Positions 51,181 through 58,961 of a stretch of DNA of 64,000 nt are shown one piece after another. Every line of letters begins with the position of its first letter. Positions within the stretch are counted from its first letter, which is position 1. Position numbers and translations under genes: made by a program. The DNA comes from CALUOB01 sp944322305 (lineage in GTDB: Bacteria; Actinomycetota; Coriobacteriia; Coriobacteriales; Coriobacteriaceae), in the NCBI GenBank assembly GCA_963931605.1, contig OZ007031.1, forward strand, positions 1,798,001 through 1,862,000, read 5' to 3'. The notes under the pieces were generated by a model that did not search any database, had not been told where the DNA came from, and saw only the letters and a program-made list of their open reading frames with translations.

Positions 51181-51762
51181 ATGGGCAGGTTGACCAACAT
51201 CCTACGGCGCTGGTTCCCGGGAGCTGTGTCGGAGGGCGTGACACCAGGGAATGAGGAGGAGCACGTGGTTTCACGAGTATCCGCCGGGGAGGAGATTCCC
51301 CGCGACGCCAAGCGCGTGGATGTGGTTTCCGACACGCACGGCCGGCTTTCGTCCGAGCTGGTGCGCGCTATCAAGGATGCCGACCTGGTGATCCACGCCG
51401 GCGACATCACCTCTGAGAGCGACTGGGGCTTCTTGTGCGCCGCGCACCCCGAGATCCGCGCGGTGCTGGGCAACAACGACGGCTTTTACAACTACGAGCC
51501 CGAGCTGCCGCGGGTCAACCGCTTCACGTACGAGGGGCTGCGCTTCTCGGTGGCGCATTACCGCGAGGAGTTGCCGCTGGGCGAGTCCGACGTGGCGGTG
51601 TGCGGCCACACCCACCGCGCGGTTATCGAGCAGGTGGGGCCGTGCTTGGTGGTGAACCCGGGCTCGGCGTCGCTGCCGCGCGGCCGGCGCGTTCCCACCA
51701 TCGCGCGGCTGTACGTGAAGGCGGGGCGCGTGTACTCTGCCGAGATCGTCGACTTGGAGTAG
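51181..51762 (+). CDS. YfcE-type metallophosphoesterase
   Basis: 193 residues. Metal-binding motifs in order: VVSDTHG, HAGDI, GNNDG, the variable His in SVAHY, and GHTH, followed by VNPGSASLPRG typical of YfcE/MJ0936 phosphodiesterases. An N-terminal extension of about 45 residues precedes the core. It begins 10 bp after the response regulator and is probably the last gene of that operon. The physiological substrate is unknown. A later start at 51265 (GTG) would remove the extension and fits GAGGAGGAG upstream; I keep the longer version with reservation. Confidence 0.85.
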   Translation: MGRLTNILRRWFPGAVSEGVTPGNEEEHVVSRVSAGEEIPRDAKRVDVVSDTHGRLSSELVRAIKDADLVIHAGDITSESDWGFLCAAHPEIRAVLGNNDGFYNYEPELPRVNRFTYEGLRFSVAHYREELPLGESDVAVCGHTHRAVIEQVGPCLVVNPGSASLPRGRRVPTIARLYVKAGRVYSAEIVDLE

Positions 51763-51817
51763 GGACGGCGGCGGCCGTAGGCGGGGCGGGGCGTGATGTG
51801 CCCCCGGCTCACGCGGG

Positions 51818-52510
51818 CGAAAAGCGGGCTCGTGCGATCCGCGCGCGAAAATGCGAACGTATACGGTCCACGCTGGCAAAAGCGTGCTTGTGCGACTGAA
51901 ACGGGCAAATACCGAGCTCATACGACCTGCGCGGTTGAACGCCAAGCTCCAACGATCTGCGCGGGCGAAAGGCGAGCTTGTACACGCGGGCGAATACCAG
52001 GCTCATACGACGCATTTGGGCGAGAACCACACTTATACGAAGCTTGTGCGCGAAAAGGCCACTCATACGAAAGCTGTGCGCAAAAATCGAACCCATACGA
52101 CGTAGTTGACTTTCTCGAGGGCGTTCGGACCGCGATGCGCTCGGTTCAATGTCTCTTTTCGTCATGAAAACCTTGCAAAATGCGTGGCGTTTGCGTCGGT
52201 TGGGCGTGGACTCGAGCCGATGGGCGAGAACCGCACTCGTACGAGTGTGCTTATCGCCCAACGTTCTCGTATCAGTGTAGTTTTCGCCCGATACGTTCGT
52301 ATCAGTGCAACTTTCGTCCACAGGCTTCGTGTGGCTGACATTTTCGCCCACAGGCTTCGTATGAGTGACGTTCTTGCTCACGGGCTTTCGTATGGGTGGT
52401 ATTTTCGCCCGCGGCTTTCGTGTGAGCACCGTCTTTGCCCACGGTTTTCGTACGGGGGCCGTTCTCGCCCACGGGCCCGTTTGCTGCGAGATGTCGGGCG
52501 AGAATTGCGC
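51818..52510. repeat. Two-armed array of 33-bp degenerate repeats around a palindrome
   Basis: From 51818 to 52105 about nine units run forward, of the form GGGCGAAAA-N-C-N-CTCATACGA. A gap of about 110 bp follows. The pivot is a palindrome with CACTCGTACGAGTG centred at 52240/52241 (52222-52259). From there to 52510 about nine units run in reverse (CTTCGTATGAGTG-N-TTTTCGCCCAC). Right-hand spacing is close to 33 bp. Translations in any frame are shadows. The array ends about 115 bp before tRNA-Asp. Confidence 0.75.
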
Positions 52511-52625
52511 GGTCTTCACCGTTTCTGCACGACTTTCCCTGTTTCTAACCCGTTTCAAATTTGCCGAAAAAAGTTCTTGCGTGCCGGAGAATCTTCTGCG
52601 TATAATAGTCCACGCGGAAACGCAA

Positions 52626-52702
<77 letters not shown>

Positions 52703-52713
52703 CTTGAATTGAG

Positions 52714-52741
52714 AGCCCTCGCAGCTGCGGGGGCTTTTCTT
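52714..52741 (+). terminator. Terminator of tRNA-Asp
   Basis: AGCCCTCGCAG pairs with CTGCGGGGGCT, followed by TTTTCTTT. Confidence 0.88.
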
Positions 52742-52742
52742 T

Positions 52743-53077
52743 AATATGAGAAAGCCATTGTCAAGCGGCATGACGCGGCAGGTCCGGAAATGCCGTTCCG
52801 GACCTGCTCTTATTCCAGCCGGTCGGGCCCGCGCGGATGCTCGTTAGTCGTCGCTCGCCTGGCAAGCTAATGTCCGCGGGCTCTGTGGCGCGGCATGCGG
52901 GGTATGTCGCCGCGCGCTACCCCATTTCGACTCTCCGTCCGGAGCCGTCGGTCGAAAACCCTGGAGTCTTGCTTCTCGGGCGCGGCCCTCGGGCTGCCCA
53001 TATAAAAGGCTCGTGAGCCGGTCCCGGCGATGCGTCGAGGCGCGGGCCCTCCCGGCGGGAAGGCTATCGGCGGGCGG
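52743..53077. other. Gene-free stretch downstream of IS110 remnant
   Basis: Contains a perfect hairpin CAGGTCCGGAA/TTCCGGACCTG (about 52780-52806) and GC-rich sequence with ATATAAAAGGCTCG near 53000. It lies 3' of the IS110-type fragment and may include its old non-coding end. I cannot define element ends. Confidence 0.35.
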
Positions 53078-53362
53078 TCACGAGACCGTGCCCTCGGCCC
53101 GGCACCCTATCTCCCAGACCCAGCACGCGAGCTCGCGCGCCACCGCCACGTTGGCCACGCACGGCCTCTTGCCGGCGGCGCGCAGCGCCTCGTGCCTGCG
53201 GCAGAGCCGGGCGGTCGCCTCGTCGCACCGGCGCTTGACCGCGGGCGGCACGGAGGAGCCCCTCGGCGCCCCCTTCGGCTTCGGCGAGCAGGCCTGGAAG
53301 TGCCACGCCGCCTCGACCAGCGCCCGCCTCGAGGCGGAGTTGCCGGCCTTGGTGATGCCGCC
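53078..53362 (-). pseudogene. IS110/IS1111-type transposase C-terminal remnant
   Basis: About 95 residues. GGITKAGNSASRRALVEAAW and NVAVARELACWVWEI match the C-terminal Transposase_20 region of IS110-family DEDD recombinases. The N-terminal RuvC-like domain and the rest of the C-terminal domain are absent. Upstream (53366-53481) the frame runs into a 33-bp tandem repeat rather than transposase sequence. Its position next to tRNA-Asp suggests an old insertion that has since decayed. Confidence 0.75.
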
Positions 53363-53365
53363 CCT

Positions 53366-53481
53366 CGCGTCTGCCGCCCGCCCGCGCCACAGACGGCACG
53401 CGTCCGCCACCTGTCCGCGCCACAGACGGCACGCGTCTGCCGCCCGTCCGCGCCACAAACGGCACGCGTCCGCCACCCGTC
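53366..53481. repeat. 33-bp tandem repeat replacing the 5' part of the IS110 remnant
   Basis: Three consecutive 33-bp units beginning CGCGCCACAGACGGCACGCG (53383, 53416, 53449) plus half a unit on the left. The copies differ at only a few positions. They begin right where transposase homology stops. Confidence 0.8.
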
Positions 53482-53627
53482 CGCGCGCCCACCCCCCCCA
53501 CGGCGGATGCGAAGCGGGGCCTCTCGGCTCGTGATCACCGCCTCAGCAACATGCCGCGTGCGTAACGTGCGTACCGGCGCCTGCATTTCTCGCGTACAAT
53601 AGACGCACCCACGAGAGGAGCGCGAAC

Positions 53628-54299
53628 ATGCAGCCCGTGCGTATCGCCGCCTTCGATTACGACGACACCATCATCAACGGCCAATCCGGCGCGCTTATCG
53701 GCTTGTACCTGTGCCGCCGTCGGCTGTTGCCGTACCGCGCCGCGCTCAAGCTTGCGGGATGGGGCGCGCGCTACAAGCTGCGGCTACCGCATAACCAAGC
53801 GCAGGCGCGCGAGCTGGTGTTCACGCGGCTGCGCAACTACACGCCCGCCGAGGTCGAGGTGATCATGGCGGACTTCCACCGCGAGATCCTGGTGCCGCGC
53901 GTGCGCAGGGACGCCCGCGCCGAGATTGAGCGCCGGCGCGCGGAGGGCTGCTTTTTGCTTATCGTGTCGGCGAGCTTCTCGTGCGTGATCCGTCCGGCCT
54001 GCGCCTACCTGGGGATGGACGGCTACGTGGCCACGCATATGGCGCTTGACGAGCGCGGCCGCTACACCGGGCGCGTCAGTGGCGCGGTGACCGAGGGGCC
54101 GGCAAAGGCCGAGGGCATTCGCCGGTTCGCCGACGAGCGCTTCGGCCCGGGCGGCTGGGAGCTGGCGTACGCTTACGGCGACCACCACTCCGACCGACCG
54201 ATGCTCAAGGCCGCGCAGCATGCGTTTGCCGTCGACGCGGACGCCACCTTGAGGCGTATGGCGCGCAAACAGGGCTGGCCGCAACTTGAATGGAGATAG
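53628..54299 (+). CDS. HAD-IB family phosphatase (SerB-like)
   Basis: 223 residues. Motif I FDYDDTI (about 8-14), where the first Asp is the nucleophile and the second the acid; motif II VSASF; motif III Lys plus GDHHSDRPML near the C-terminus. The helical cap between motifs I and II fits subclass IB (phosphoserine phosphatase relatives). FDYDDT replaces the usual FDxDGT. The substrate is unknown. GAGAGGAG precedes the ATG. It is followed closely by an Rrf2 regulator region. Confidence 0.9.
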   Translation: MQPVRIAAFDYDDTIINGQSGALIGLYLCRRRLLPYRAALKLAGWGARYKLRLPHNQAQARELVFTRLRNYTPAEVEVIMADFHREILVPRVRRDARAEIERRRAEGCFLLIVSASFSCVIRPACAYLGMDGYVATHMALDERGRYTGRVSGAVTEGPAKAEGIRRFADERFGPGGWELAYAYGDHHSDRPMLKAAQHAFAVDADATLRRMARKQGWPQLEWR

Positions 54300-54360
54300 G
54301 CCACAGGTATCATGACTTTGTGGACAATCGTCTTTTTCGCAGGAAATGCATTTATGCAGC

Positions 54361-54372
54361 GTATCATGATAC
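54361..54372. promoter_or_regulatory. Palindromic operator candidate upstream of Rrf2 gene
   Basis: GTATCATGATAC is a perfect 12-bp palindrome 50 bp before the start codon. A partial copy, GTATCATGAC, lies at 54307-54316. It is probably the autoregulatory site. Confidence 0.5.
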
Positions 54373-54422
54373 TCCACTGTACCTTCATGCAATTTCTACC
54401 ACGTCTCAACGGGAGTGAACAG

Positions 54423-54905
54423 GTGGACATCACACGTAAAACCGACTATGCGCTTCGCATGCTGGCCATGCTGATCGAGAACGAAGGCGCCCTGCTCTCG
54501 GTGCGCGTTGCTGCCGAGCAGAACGACGTTCCGTACTCGTTTGCGCGCTCCATTCAGCACAGCCTCGTGCACGCGGGCATCATCGAGAGCCTTCGCGGCG
54601 TGCACGGCGGCATGCGCCTCAAGATCGACCCCTCCAAGGTCACGCTTAAACAGGTGGTTGAGGCTGTGCAGGGCCCCTTTGTGATGAACGACTGCTGCGC
54701 CGACGGTGCCGAGTGCAGCCGCTCCTGCTTCTGCCAGTTCCACCCGGTGTGGGTCGGCGTGCAGTCGCTGGTGAGCGACTACCTGAGCTCCGTTACGCTG
54801 GAGGAGGTCGTGAAAGGCACGAAGCGCCCGCGCGTTGACCCCAAGTTCACCGACCCCGACGCGTTCCCCATCTACGCGGGGGCTCCCGTCCGCATGGCGG
54901 AGTAG
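54423..54905 (+). CDS. Rrf2-family transcriptional regulator
   Basis: 160 residues. The N-terminal winged helix begins MDITRKTDYALRML (GTG start) and continues VPYSFARSIQHSLVHAGI and RGVHGGMRL, the standard Rrf2 layout. A Cys cluster (CC-x5-C-x3-C-x-C, about 100-112) is placed where Rrf2 proteins such as IscR and NsrR bind an Fe-S cluster, so it probably senses redox, NO or iron-sulfur status. The GTG at 54423 is chosen because it gives the family N-terminus, with GGGAG upstream; the frame reaches further upstream. Two copies of a GTATCATGA motif precede it. It is followed after 22 bp by the glycosylase gene. Confidence 0.9.
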   Translation: MDITRKTDYALRMLAMLIENEGALLSVRVAAEQNDVPYSFARSIQHSLVHAGIIESLRGVHGGMRLKIDPSKVTLKQVVEAVQGPFVMNDCCADGAECSRSCFCQFHPVWVGVQSLVSDYLSSVTLEEVVKGTKRPRVDPKFTDPDAFPIYAGAPVRMAE

Positions 54906-54927
54906 GGCGCGCGGAGTTTAACGCAAC

Positions 54928-56016
54928 GTGTCCGCACGCAAGCACGCACAAGCAACAGCCGCAACCGGCACAACGGGCGCCGCGCCCGTGATGCCGGCTG
55001 CTTCGGACGCCTTCCGCACGTTGGTGCGCGCGGAGGGCGTCCGCTTGTATCGCGATCTGCCGTGGCGCAACACGCGCGACCCGTACGAGATCTGGCTGTC
55101 GGAGGTCATGCTGCAGCAAACCCAGGTTGCCCGCGTGGAGCAGCGTTGGGGCGCCTGGCTTGAGCGCTTCCCCTCCGTAGAGGCGCTGGCCGCCGCCCCG
55201 GTGGCCGAGGTGCTGGCTGCCTGGCAGGGCATGGGCTACAACCGCCGGGCCCTAGCGCTTAAAAGCGCGGCCGAGAAGATCGTGGCCGAGCACGGGGGCG
55301 TGTTCCCGCAAAAGACCGAGGAGCTCGTGGCGCTGCCGGGCATCGGGCCGGCTACCGCGCAGGGCATCCGCTCCTTTGCCTTCAATCTGCCGGGCGTGTA
55401 CCTGGAGACTAACGTGCGCTCGGTGTTTCTTCACGCGTTCTTCCCCGACGCGGTGGGCGTGCCCGACCGCGAGCTCGTTCCGCTGATTGCCGCCAACTGC
55501 CCGGACGCCCCGGCAGGAAGCTGCGGGGATGTGGCGGCTCCTGACGCGGCGAGCGATGTTGCGGCTGCGGCGGGCGGCGTCATGGCCGCGGAAGGTGGCG
55601 CCGGGTCCGCAGGCCGTGCGAGCCGGCGTTCGCGCAAGGCGCCGCTGCCGCCGTTTGCCACCTCACAGGATGCCGACGACACGCCGCGCGCCTGGTACTA
55701 TGCGCTGCTCGACTACGGCGCATACCTCAAACAGACCCTGCCCAACCCGTCGCGCCGCTCGGCCGCCCACACGCGCCAAAGCGCGTTTGAAGGCAGCGTG
55801 CGACAAAAGCGCGCCGAGCTGGTGCGCCTGCTGCTTGCCGACCGCGAGGACGGCGCCGAAGGTTCCACGGCTGCCGAGCTGGCTGCGCGTCTGAGCGCCG
55901 TCGAGCAGGACGCCGGTCGTCCGCCCGTGGAGTTCGCGCTGGTAGACGAGCTTCTCGCCAAGCTGGCCACCGAGGGCTTCTGCCTCCGAGAAGACGGACG
56001 GTGGCGCATCGCGTAG
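54928..56016 (+). CDS. mutY: MutY-like HhH-GPD DNA glycosylase without Fe-S cluster
   Basis: 362 residues. The MutY catalytic Glu59 is in SEVMLQQTQV and the HhH motif LPGIGPATA is at about 135-144. At the place of the HhH-GPD catalytic Asp the sequence is LETNVRSVF, giving Glu160. After LLDYGAYLKQT no C-x6-C-x2-C-x5-C cluster follows; instead come NPSRRSAAHTRQ and FEGSVRQKR. An Ala/Gly-rich insert (about 195-240) interrupts the domain. A C-terminal winged-helix-like part replaces the MutT-like domain. Closest match: the cluster-free MutY clade, expected to excise A opposite 8-oxoG. The GTG start has GGAG about 9 nt upstream. Confidence 0.8.
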   Translation: MSARKHAQATAATGTTGAAPVMPAASDAFRTLVRAEGVRLYRDLPWRNTRDPYEIWLSEVMLQQTQVARVEQRWGAWLERFPSVEALAAAPVAEVLAAWQGMGYNRRALALKSAAEKIVAEHGGVFPQKTEELVALPGIGPATAQGIRSFAFNLPGVYLETNVRSVFLHAFFPDAVGVPDRELVPLIAANCPDAPAGSCGDVAAPDAASDVAAAAGGVMAAEGGAGSAGRASRRSRKAPLPPFATSQDADDTPRAWYYALLDYGAYLKQTLPNPSRRSAAHTRQSAFEGSVRQKRAELVRLLLADREDGAEGSTAAELAARLSAVEQDAGRPPVEFALVDELLAKLATEGFCLREDGRWRIA

Positions 56017-56149
56017 CGGCTCGGGACGCGCGGGCGTGGCGCAATGGGCGCAGATTTTACCGGTGCTCATTGCAGTGGCCCGGGGCACGCACGGGCGTGG
56101 TGCCTGCGGTCTTGCGTGGCACCAGGCATCTCGCCAGGTTGGGCGCTTT

Positions 56150-56455
56150 TATCGCATCTAAGGCGCTGGTTAAACGCTGTTATGACAGCTCAGCGCGCGT
56201 TAGCCGCGGAAACGTTGCCTATCTTCTGGAAAACCGGGAGTTGCACGTCGGCAGAGCGACCAACCGTTCCGAGGATGTTGCAAACGCGACCAACTGAATC
56301 CTTGGCGGTCGAAACAGCGAGCAGCTGGCGATTGGGTGCCGAAACGGCGGCCAACTGAGCGGCCGGCTGGCGATTGGGTGTCGAAACGGCGGCCAACTGA
56401 GCAGCCAGCTGGCGATTGGGTGTCGAAACGGCGACAAACTGAAGCCTGCCGTCAA
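56150..56455. repeat. Degenerate inverted repeat array D with 42-bp tandem units
   Basis: A core resembling the other three (TTCTGGAAAACCGGGAGTTG, with flanks, 56217-56251) is followed by forward units CACGTCGGCAGAGCGACCAACC and so on. Three near-identical 42-bp tandem units (56324, 56366, 56408) start GCTGGCGATTGGGTG and contain CGAAACGGCGGCCAAC. To the left, reverse-type units (CTGGTTAAACG and others). No gene lies in 56017-56606; TATAAC near 56547 may be the rubrerythrin -10. Confidence 0.7.
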
Positions 56456-56606
56456 ATCTGCTTACGCTTGCACACGTTACACCTCGGTACCTGCGGAAAC
56501 TTTCTTCGGAAGTCTCGCCATAGAATCGCCGGCCATGGGGTATAACCCATAAAGATCGCGTCGCTAAGCCGCAGCGGCGCATAGAGCGCAACACGGAGGG
56601 ATACCA

Positions 56607-57146
56607 ATGGATTTCGAGAACTCCCAGACTAAGAAGAACCTCGAGGCTGCGTTTGCCGGCGAGTCCCAGGCCCACACCAAGTATCGTTACTACGCCTCCA
56701 AGGCCAAGAAGGAGGGCTACGTTCAGATCCAGAACATCTTCATGGAGACGGCGCTGAACGAGTCCGAGCACGCCAAGCTGTGGTTCAAGTACCTGCACGG
56801 CGGCGAGGTGCCGGACACCCTCACCAACCTCAAGGACGCTGCGGCGGGCGAGAACTACGAGTGGACCACCATGTACGCCGAGTTCGCGGACACCGCCGAG
56901 GAGGAGGGCTTCAAGGAGATCGCCGCTAAGATGCGCGGCGTCGGCGCTGTGGAGAAGGCGCACGAGGAGCGTTACCTCAAGCTCGCCGAGCGCGTCGAGA
57001 AGGGCGAGGTCTTCACTCGCGAGGGCGTGAAGGTTTGGAAGTGCCTGAACTGCGGCCACCTGCACGTTGGCCCCACCGCTCCGCAGATCTGCCCCGTCTG
57101 CGCTCATCCGCAGGCTTACTTCGAGGAGCAGTCCGTTAACTACTAA
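56607..57146 (+). CDS. Rubrerythrin
   Basis: 179 residues. The N-terminal four-helix diiron domain has FAGESQAHTKY, ESEHAKLWF, EFADTAEEEGF and EKAHEERY, which supply the Glu/His ligands. The C-terminal rubredoxin-like domain has CLNCGH and CPVC for the iron site. It reduces hydrogen peroxide in anaerobes, with electrons from rubredoxin or NAD(P)H-dependent reductases. GGAGGG precedes the ATG. It is monocistronic with a strong terminator. Confidence 0.96.
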   Translation: MDFENSQTKKNLEAAFAGESQAHTKYRYYASKAKKEGYVQIQNIFMETALNESEHAKLWFKYLHGGEVPDTLTNLKDAAAGENYEWTTMYAEFADTAEEEGFKEIAAKMRGVGAVEKAHEERYLKLAERVEKGEVFTREGVKVWKCLNCGHLHVGPTAPQICPVCAHPQAYFEEQSVNY

Positions 57147-57170
57147 CGCCTCGCAGGCTAGTCTGGACGA

Positions 57171-57206
57171 GCCCGCCCGCCGCATTCCCGCGGCGGGCGG
57201 GCTTTT
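57171..57206 (+). terminator. Terminator of rubrerythrin gene
   Basis: GCCCGCCCGCCGC pairs with GCGGCGGGCGGGC across a short loop, followed by TTTTT. Confidence 0.93.
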
Positions 57207-57470
57207 TGCGTTTCGGCGCGCTCCGCGCCATCGCGCGCCCGAAGTTTTCGCCCTGCGCGTCGTGTGGGGGGTCAGCGAGTAGGGGCGGCAGATCAGCGCC
57301 TCCAACCTGCGCGCCGCAGGGCCGGGAGGGGCGGCGTCTCTTTGCTTCGTCCCGCACCGCACGGGGATCGGCACCCCAACATTCCGAGCCTTTGCGATCA
57401 CAGATGACCAAAAACCGAACCAAAACGCCAAATTCTGTTCAGCTGTGGTCAACCCGTGAACGTTTTTCTG

Positions 57471-57488
57471 GACGCAATGCGTCATAAT
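57471..57488 (+). promoter_or_regulatory. Promoter and operator candidate of hyaABC
   Basis: GACGCAATGCGTC (57471-57483) is a perfect 13-bp palindrome running into CATAAT (57483-57488), a good -10. A regulator bound here would block polymerase. The rest of 57207-57470 shows no gene or other feature. Confidence 0.5.
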
Positions 57489-57557
57489 GGGTAAAGCGAC
57501 ATGCGCAGAAGCGCTGAGAATTTCTTGCAGGCTCCTTTGAGAAAGGGGAGGTGTTCT

Positions 57558-58961
57558 ATGGCATTGCTGGATACGAGCGGGCGCCGCGCGTCCGTTTCAT
57601 CCGCATCGGCCCAGCCCGAGACGCGTGCAACCTCCAAGCTCGCGCAGAAGCTCGAGCTCAACGGCTTTACCCGCCGCGACTTCCTGAAGTACTGCGGCTG
57701 CCTTGCCGGCATGATGGGGCTTTCCCAGCTAGCGGCTCCGCAGGTGGCCGAGGCGCTGGAGATCGGCGCCGAGGGCGGCAAGCTGCTGCCGGTGATCTGG
57801 CTTGAGGGCAGCTCGTGCACCGGCTGCACCGAGGCGCTCACCCAGGGCACGACGCCCGACATCCCGCAGCTCGTGCTCGAGACCATCGCGCTCAACTACT
57901 CCGAGACGCTCGCGGCCGCTGCCGGCCACTCGCTTGAGGAGGCGCGCCGCGAGACCATCGAGGCCGGCAGCTACCTCGTGGTGTACGAGGGCGCCGTGGC
58001 CACCGCCTATGACGGCAACATCCTGCGCGTTGCGGACGAGAAGGGCACCGACGTGCTGCTCGAGACCGTGAAGAACGCGGAGGCGGTTATCGCCCTGGGC
58101 TCGTGCGCGTGCGACGGCGGCTGGATGGCCGTGCGCCCCGACGACGCCGACGCCATGGGCGTGCAGAAGTTCCTCTCCGAGCACAACGTGGACGTGCCGG
58201 TGGTGAACATCCCGTGCTGCCCGGCCAACCCCGAGTGGCTCACCTCCGTCATCTTGGAGTACGTGCTCACCGGCCACCTTCCCGAGCTCAACGACAAGAA
58301 CGAGCCGGCGGCGCTTTTCAGCCAGACCATCCACGACAACTGCCCGCGCCGCGGCCACTTTGAGAACGGCGAGTTCGTGTACCAGTTCGGCAGCGAGGAG
58401 GAGGCCAAGGGCTACTGCCTCTACCCGCTGGGCTGCAAGGGCCCGCAGACCTACGCCCCGTGCGCGGTGACGCGCTGGAACCGCTCGCTGTCCTGGTGCG
58501 TGGAGGCGGGTGCGCCGTGCGCCGGCTGCGCCACGATCAACCCGATGAACCCCCAGGCCAACTGGGTGGACGAGAACACCCCCTTCCTGGAGCGCCACCG
58601 CGACTTCGCGGTGGGCCCGATCACCTTCCAGCCCACCACGGTGGCCGTTGGCCTCACGGTGCTGGTGGTGGCGGTCTTGGGCGTGCACTGCGCCGGCATG
58701 AAGCTCGCCGGCCGCATGGACGGCGGCGCCGACTTCGAGCCCGAGCGCCGCTGGGACGAGAAGCACGGCGGACCCGAGGCCCACGAGGCCGGTGCGCGCG
58801 CCCAGAAGCTCTACGACGACCTGGACGAGATGGGCCTGGAGCCCAAGAACACCGGTCTGCACCGCAAGCGCGACGCCGCCGCCCGCAAGGCCGCGGCCAA
58901 GGAGGCCCCGCAGGCCGCCGATTCCAACAACGACACGCATGCCGAGGGAGGCGATGAGTAA
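57558..58961 (+). CDS. hyaA: [NiFe] uptake hydrogenase small subunit, Tat-exported
   Basis: 467 residues. A Tat signal FTRRDFLKYCG (Arg39-Arg40) and hydrophobic stretch lead to the proximal-cluster motif GSSCTGCTEAL (Cys87, Cys90). Further Cys follow in GSCACDGGW, VNIPCCPANP, CLYPLGCKGP and GAPCAGCATIN for three Fe-S clusters. A C-terminal transmembrane helix (about 360-380, VAVGLTVLVVAVLGVHC) anchors it. A hydrophilic tail of about 80 residues beyond the anchor is longer than usual. It carries electrons from the large subunit to the cytochrome b. GGGGAGG precedes the ATG at 57558; an upstream start at 57501 is less likely. Confidence 0.95.
   Translation: MALLDTSGRRASVSSASAQPETRATSKLAQKLELNGFTRRDFLKYCGCLAGMMGLSQLAAPQVAEALEIGAEGGKLLPVIWLEGSSCTGCTEALTQGTTPDIPQLVLETIALNYSETLAAAAGHSLEEARRETIEAGSYLVVYEGAVATAYDGNILRVADEKGTDVLLETVKNAEAVIALGSCACDGGWMAVRPDDADAMGVQKFLSEHNVDVPVVNIPCCPANPEWLTSVILEYVLTGHLPELNDKNEPAALFSQTIHDNCPRRGHFENGEFVYQFGSEEEAKGYCLYPLGCKGPQTYAPCAVTRWNRSLSWCVEAGAPCAGCATINPMNPQANWVDENTPFLERHRDFAVGPITFQPTTVAVGLTVLVVAVLGVHCAGMKLAGRMDGGADFEPERRWDEKHGGPEAHEAGARAQKLYDDLDEMGLEPKNTGLHRKRDAAARKAAAKEAPQAADSNNDTHAEGGDE

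Noticed and set aside
51818..52510. CRISPR array
   Set aside because: Units are degenerate, adjoin without unique spacers of constant length, and change orientation at the centre. No cas genes are nearby.
51809..52558. 249-residue minus-strand frame with 11-residue repeats across the 33-bp array
   Set aside because: The repeat length is a multiple of three, so the frame stays open by periodicity. The two arms encode unrelated peptides, there is no ribosome binding site, and the DNA pattern is a two-way inverted array.
53013..53534. Plus-strand 173-residue coding region
   Set aside because: The opposite strand matches an IS110-type transposase C-terminus; the plus-strand reading is Arg/Ala-rich shadow and repeats.
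56324..56449. CRISPR array in the three 42-bp units
   Set aside because: The whole 42-bp unit is repeated with no variable spacer.
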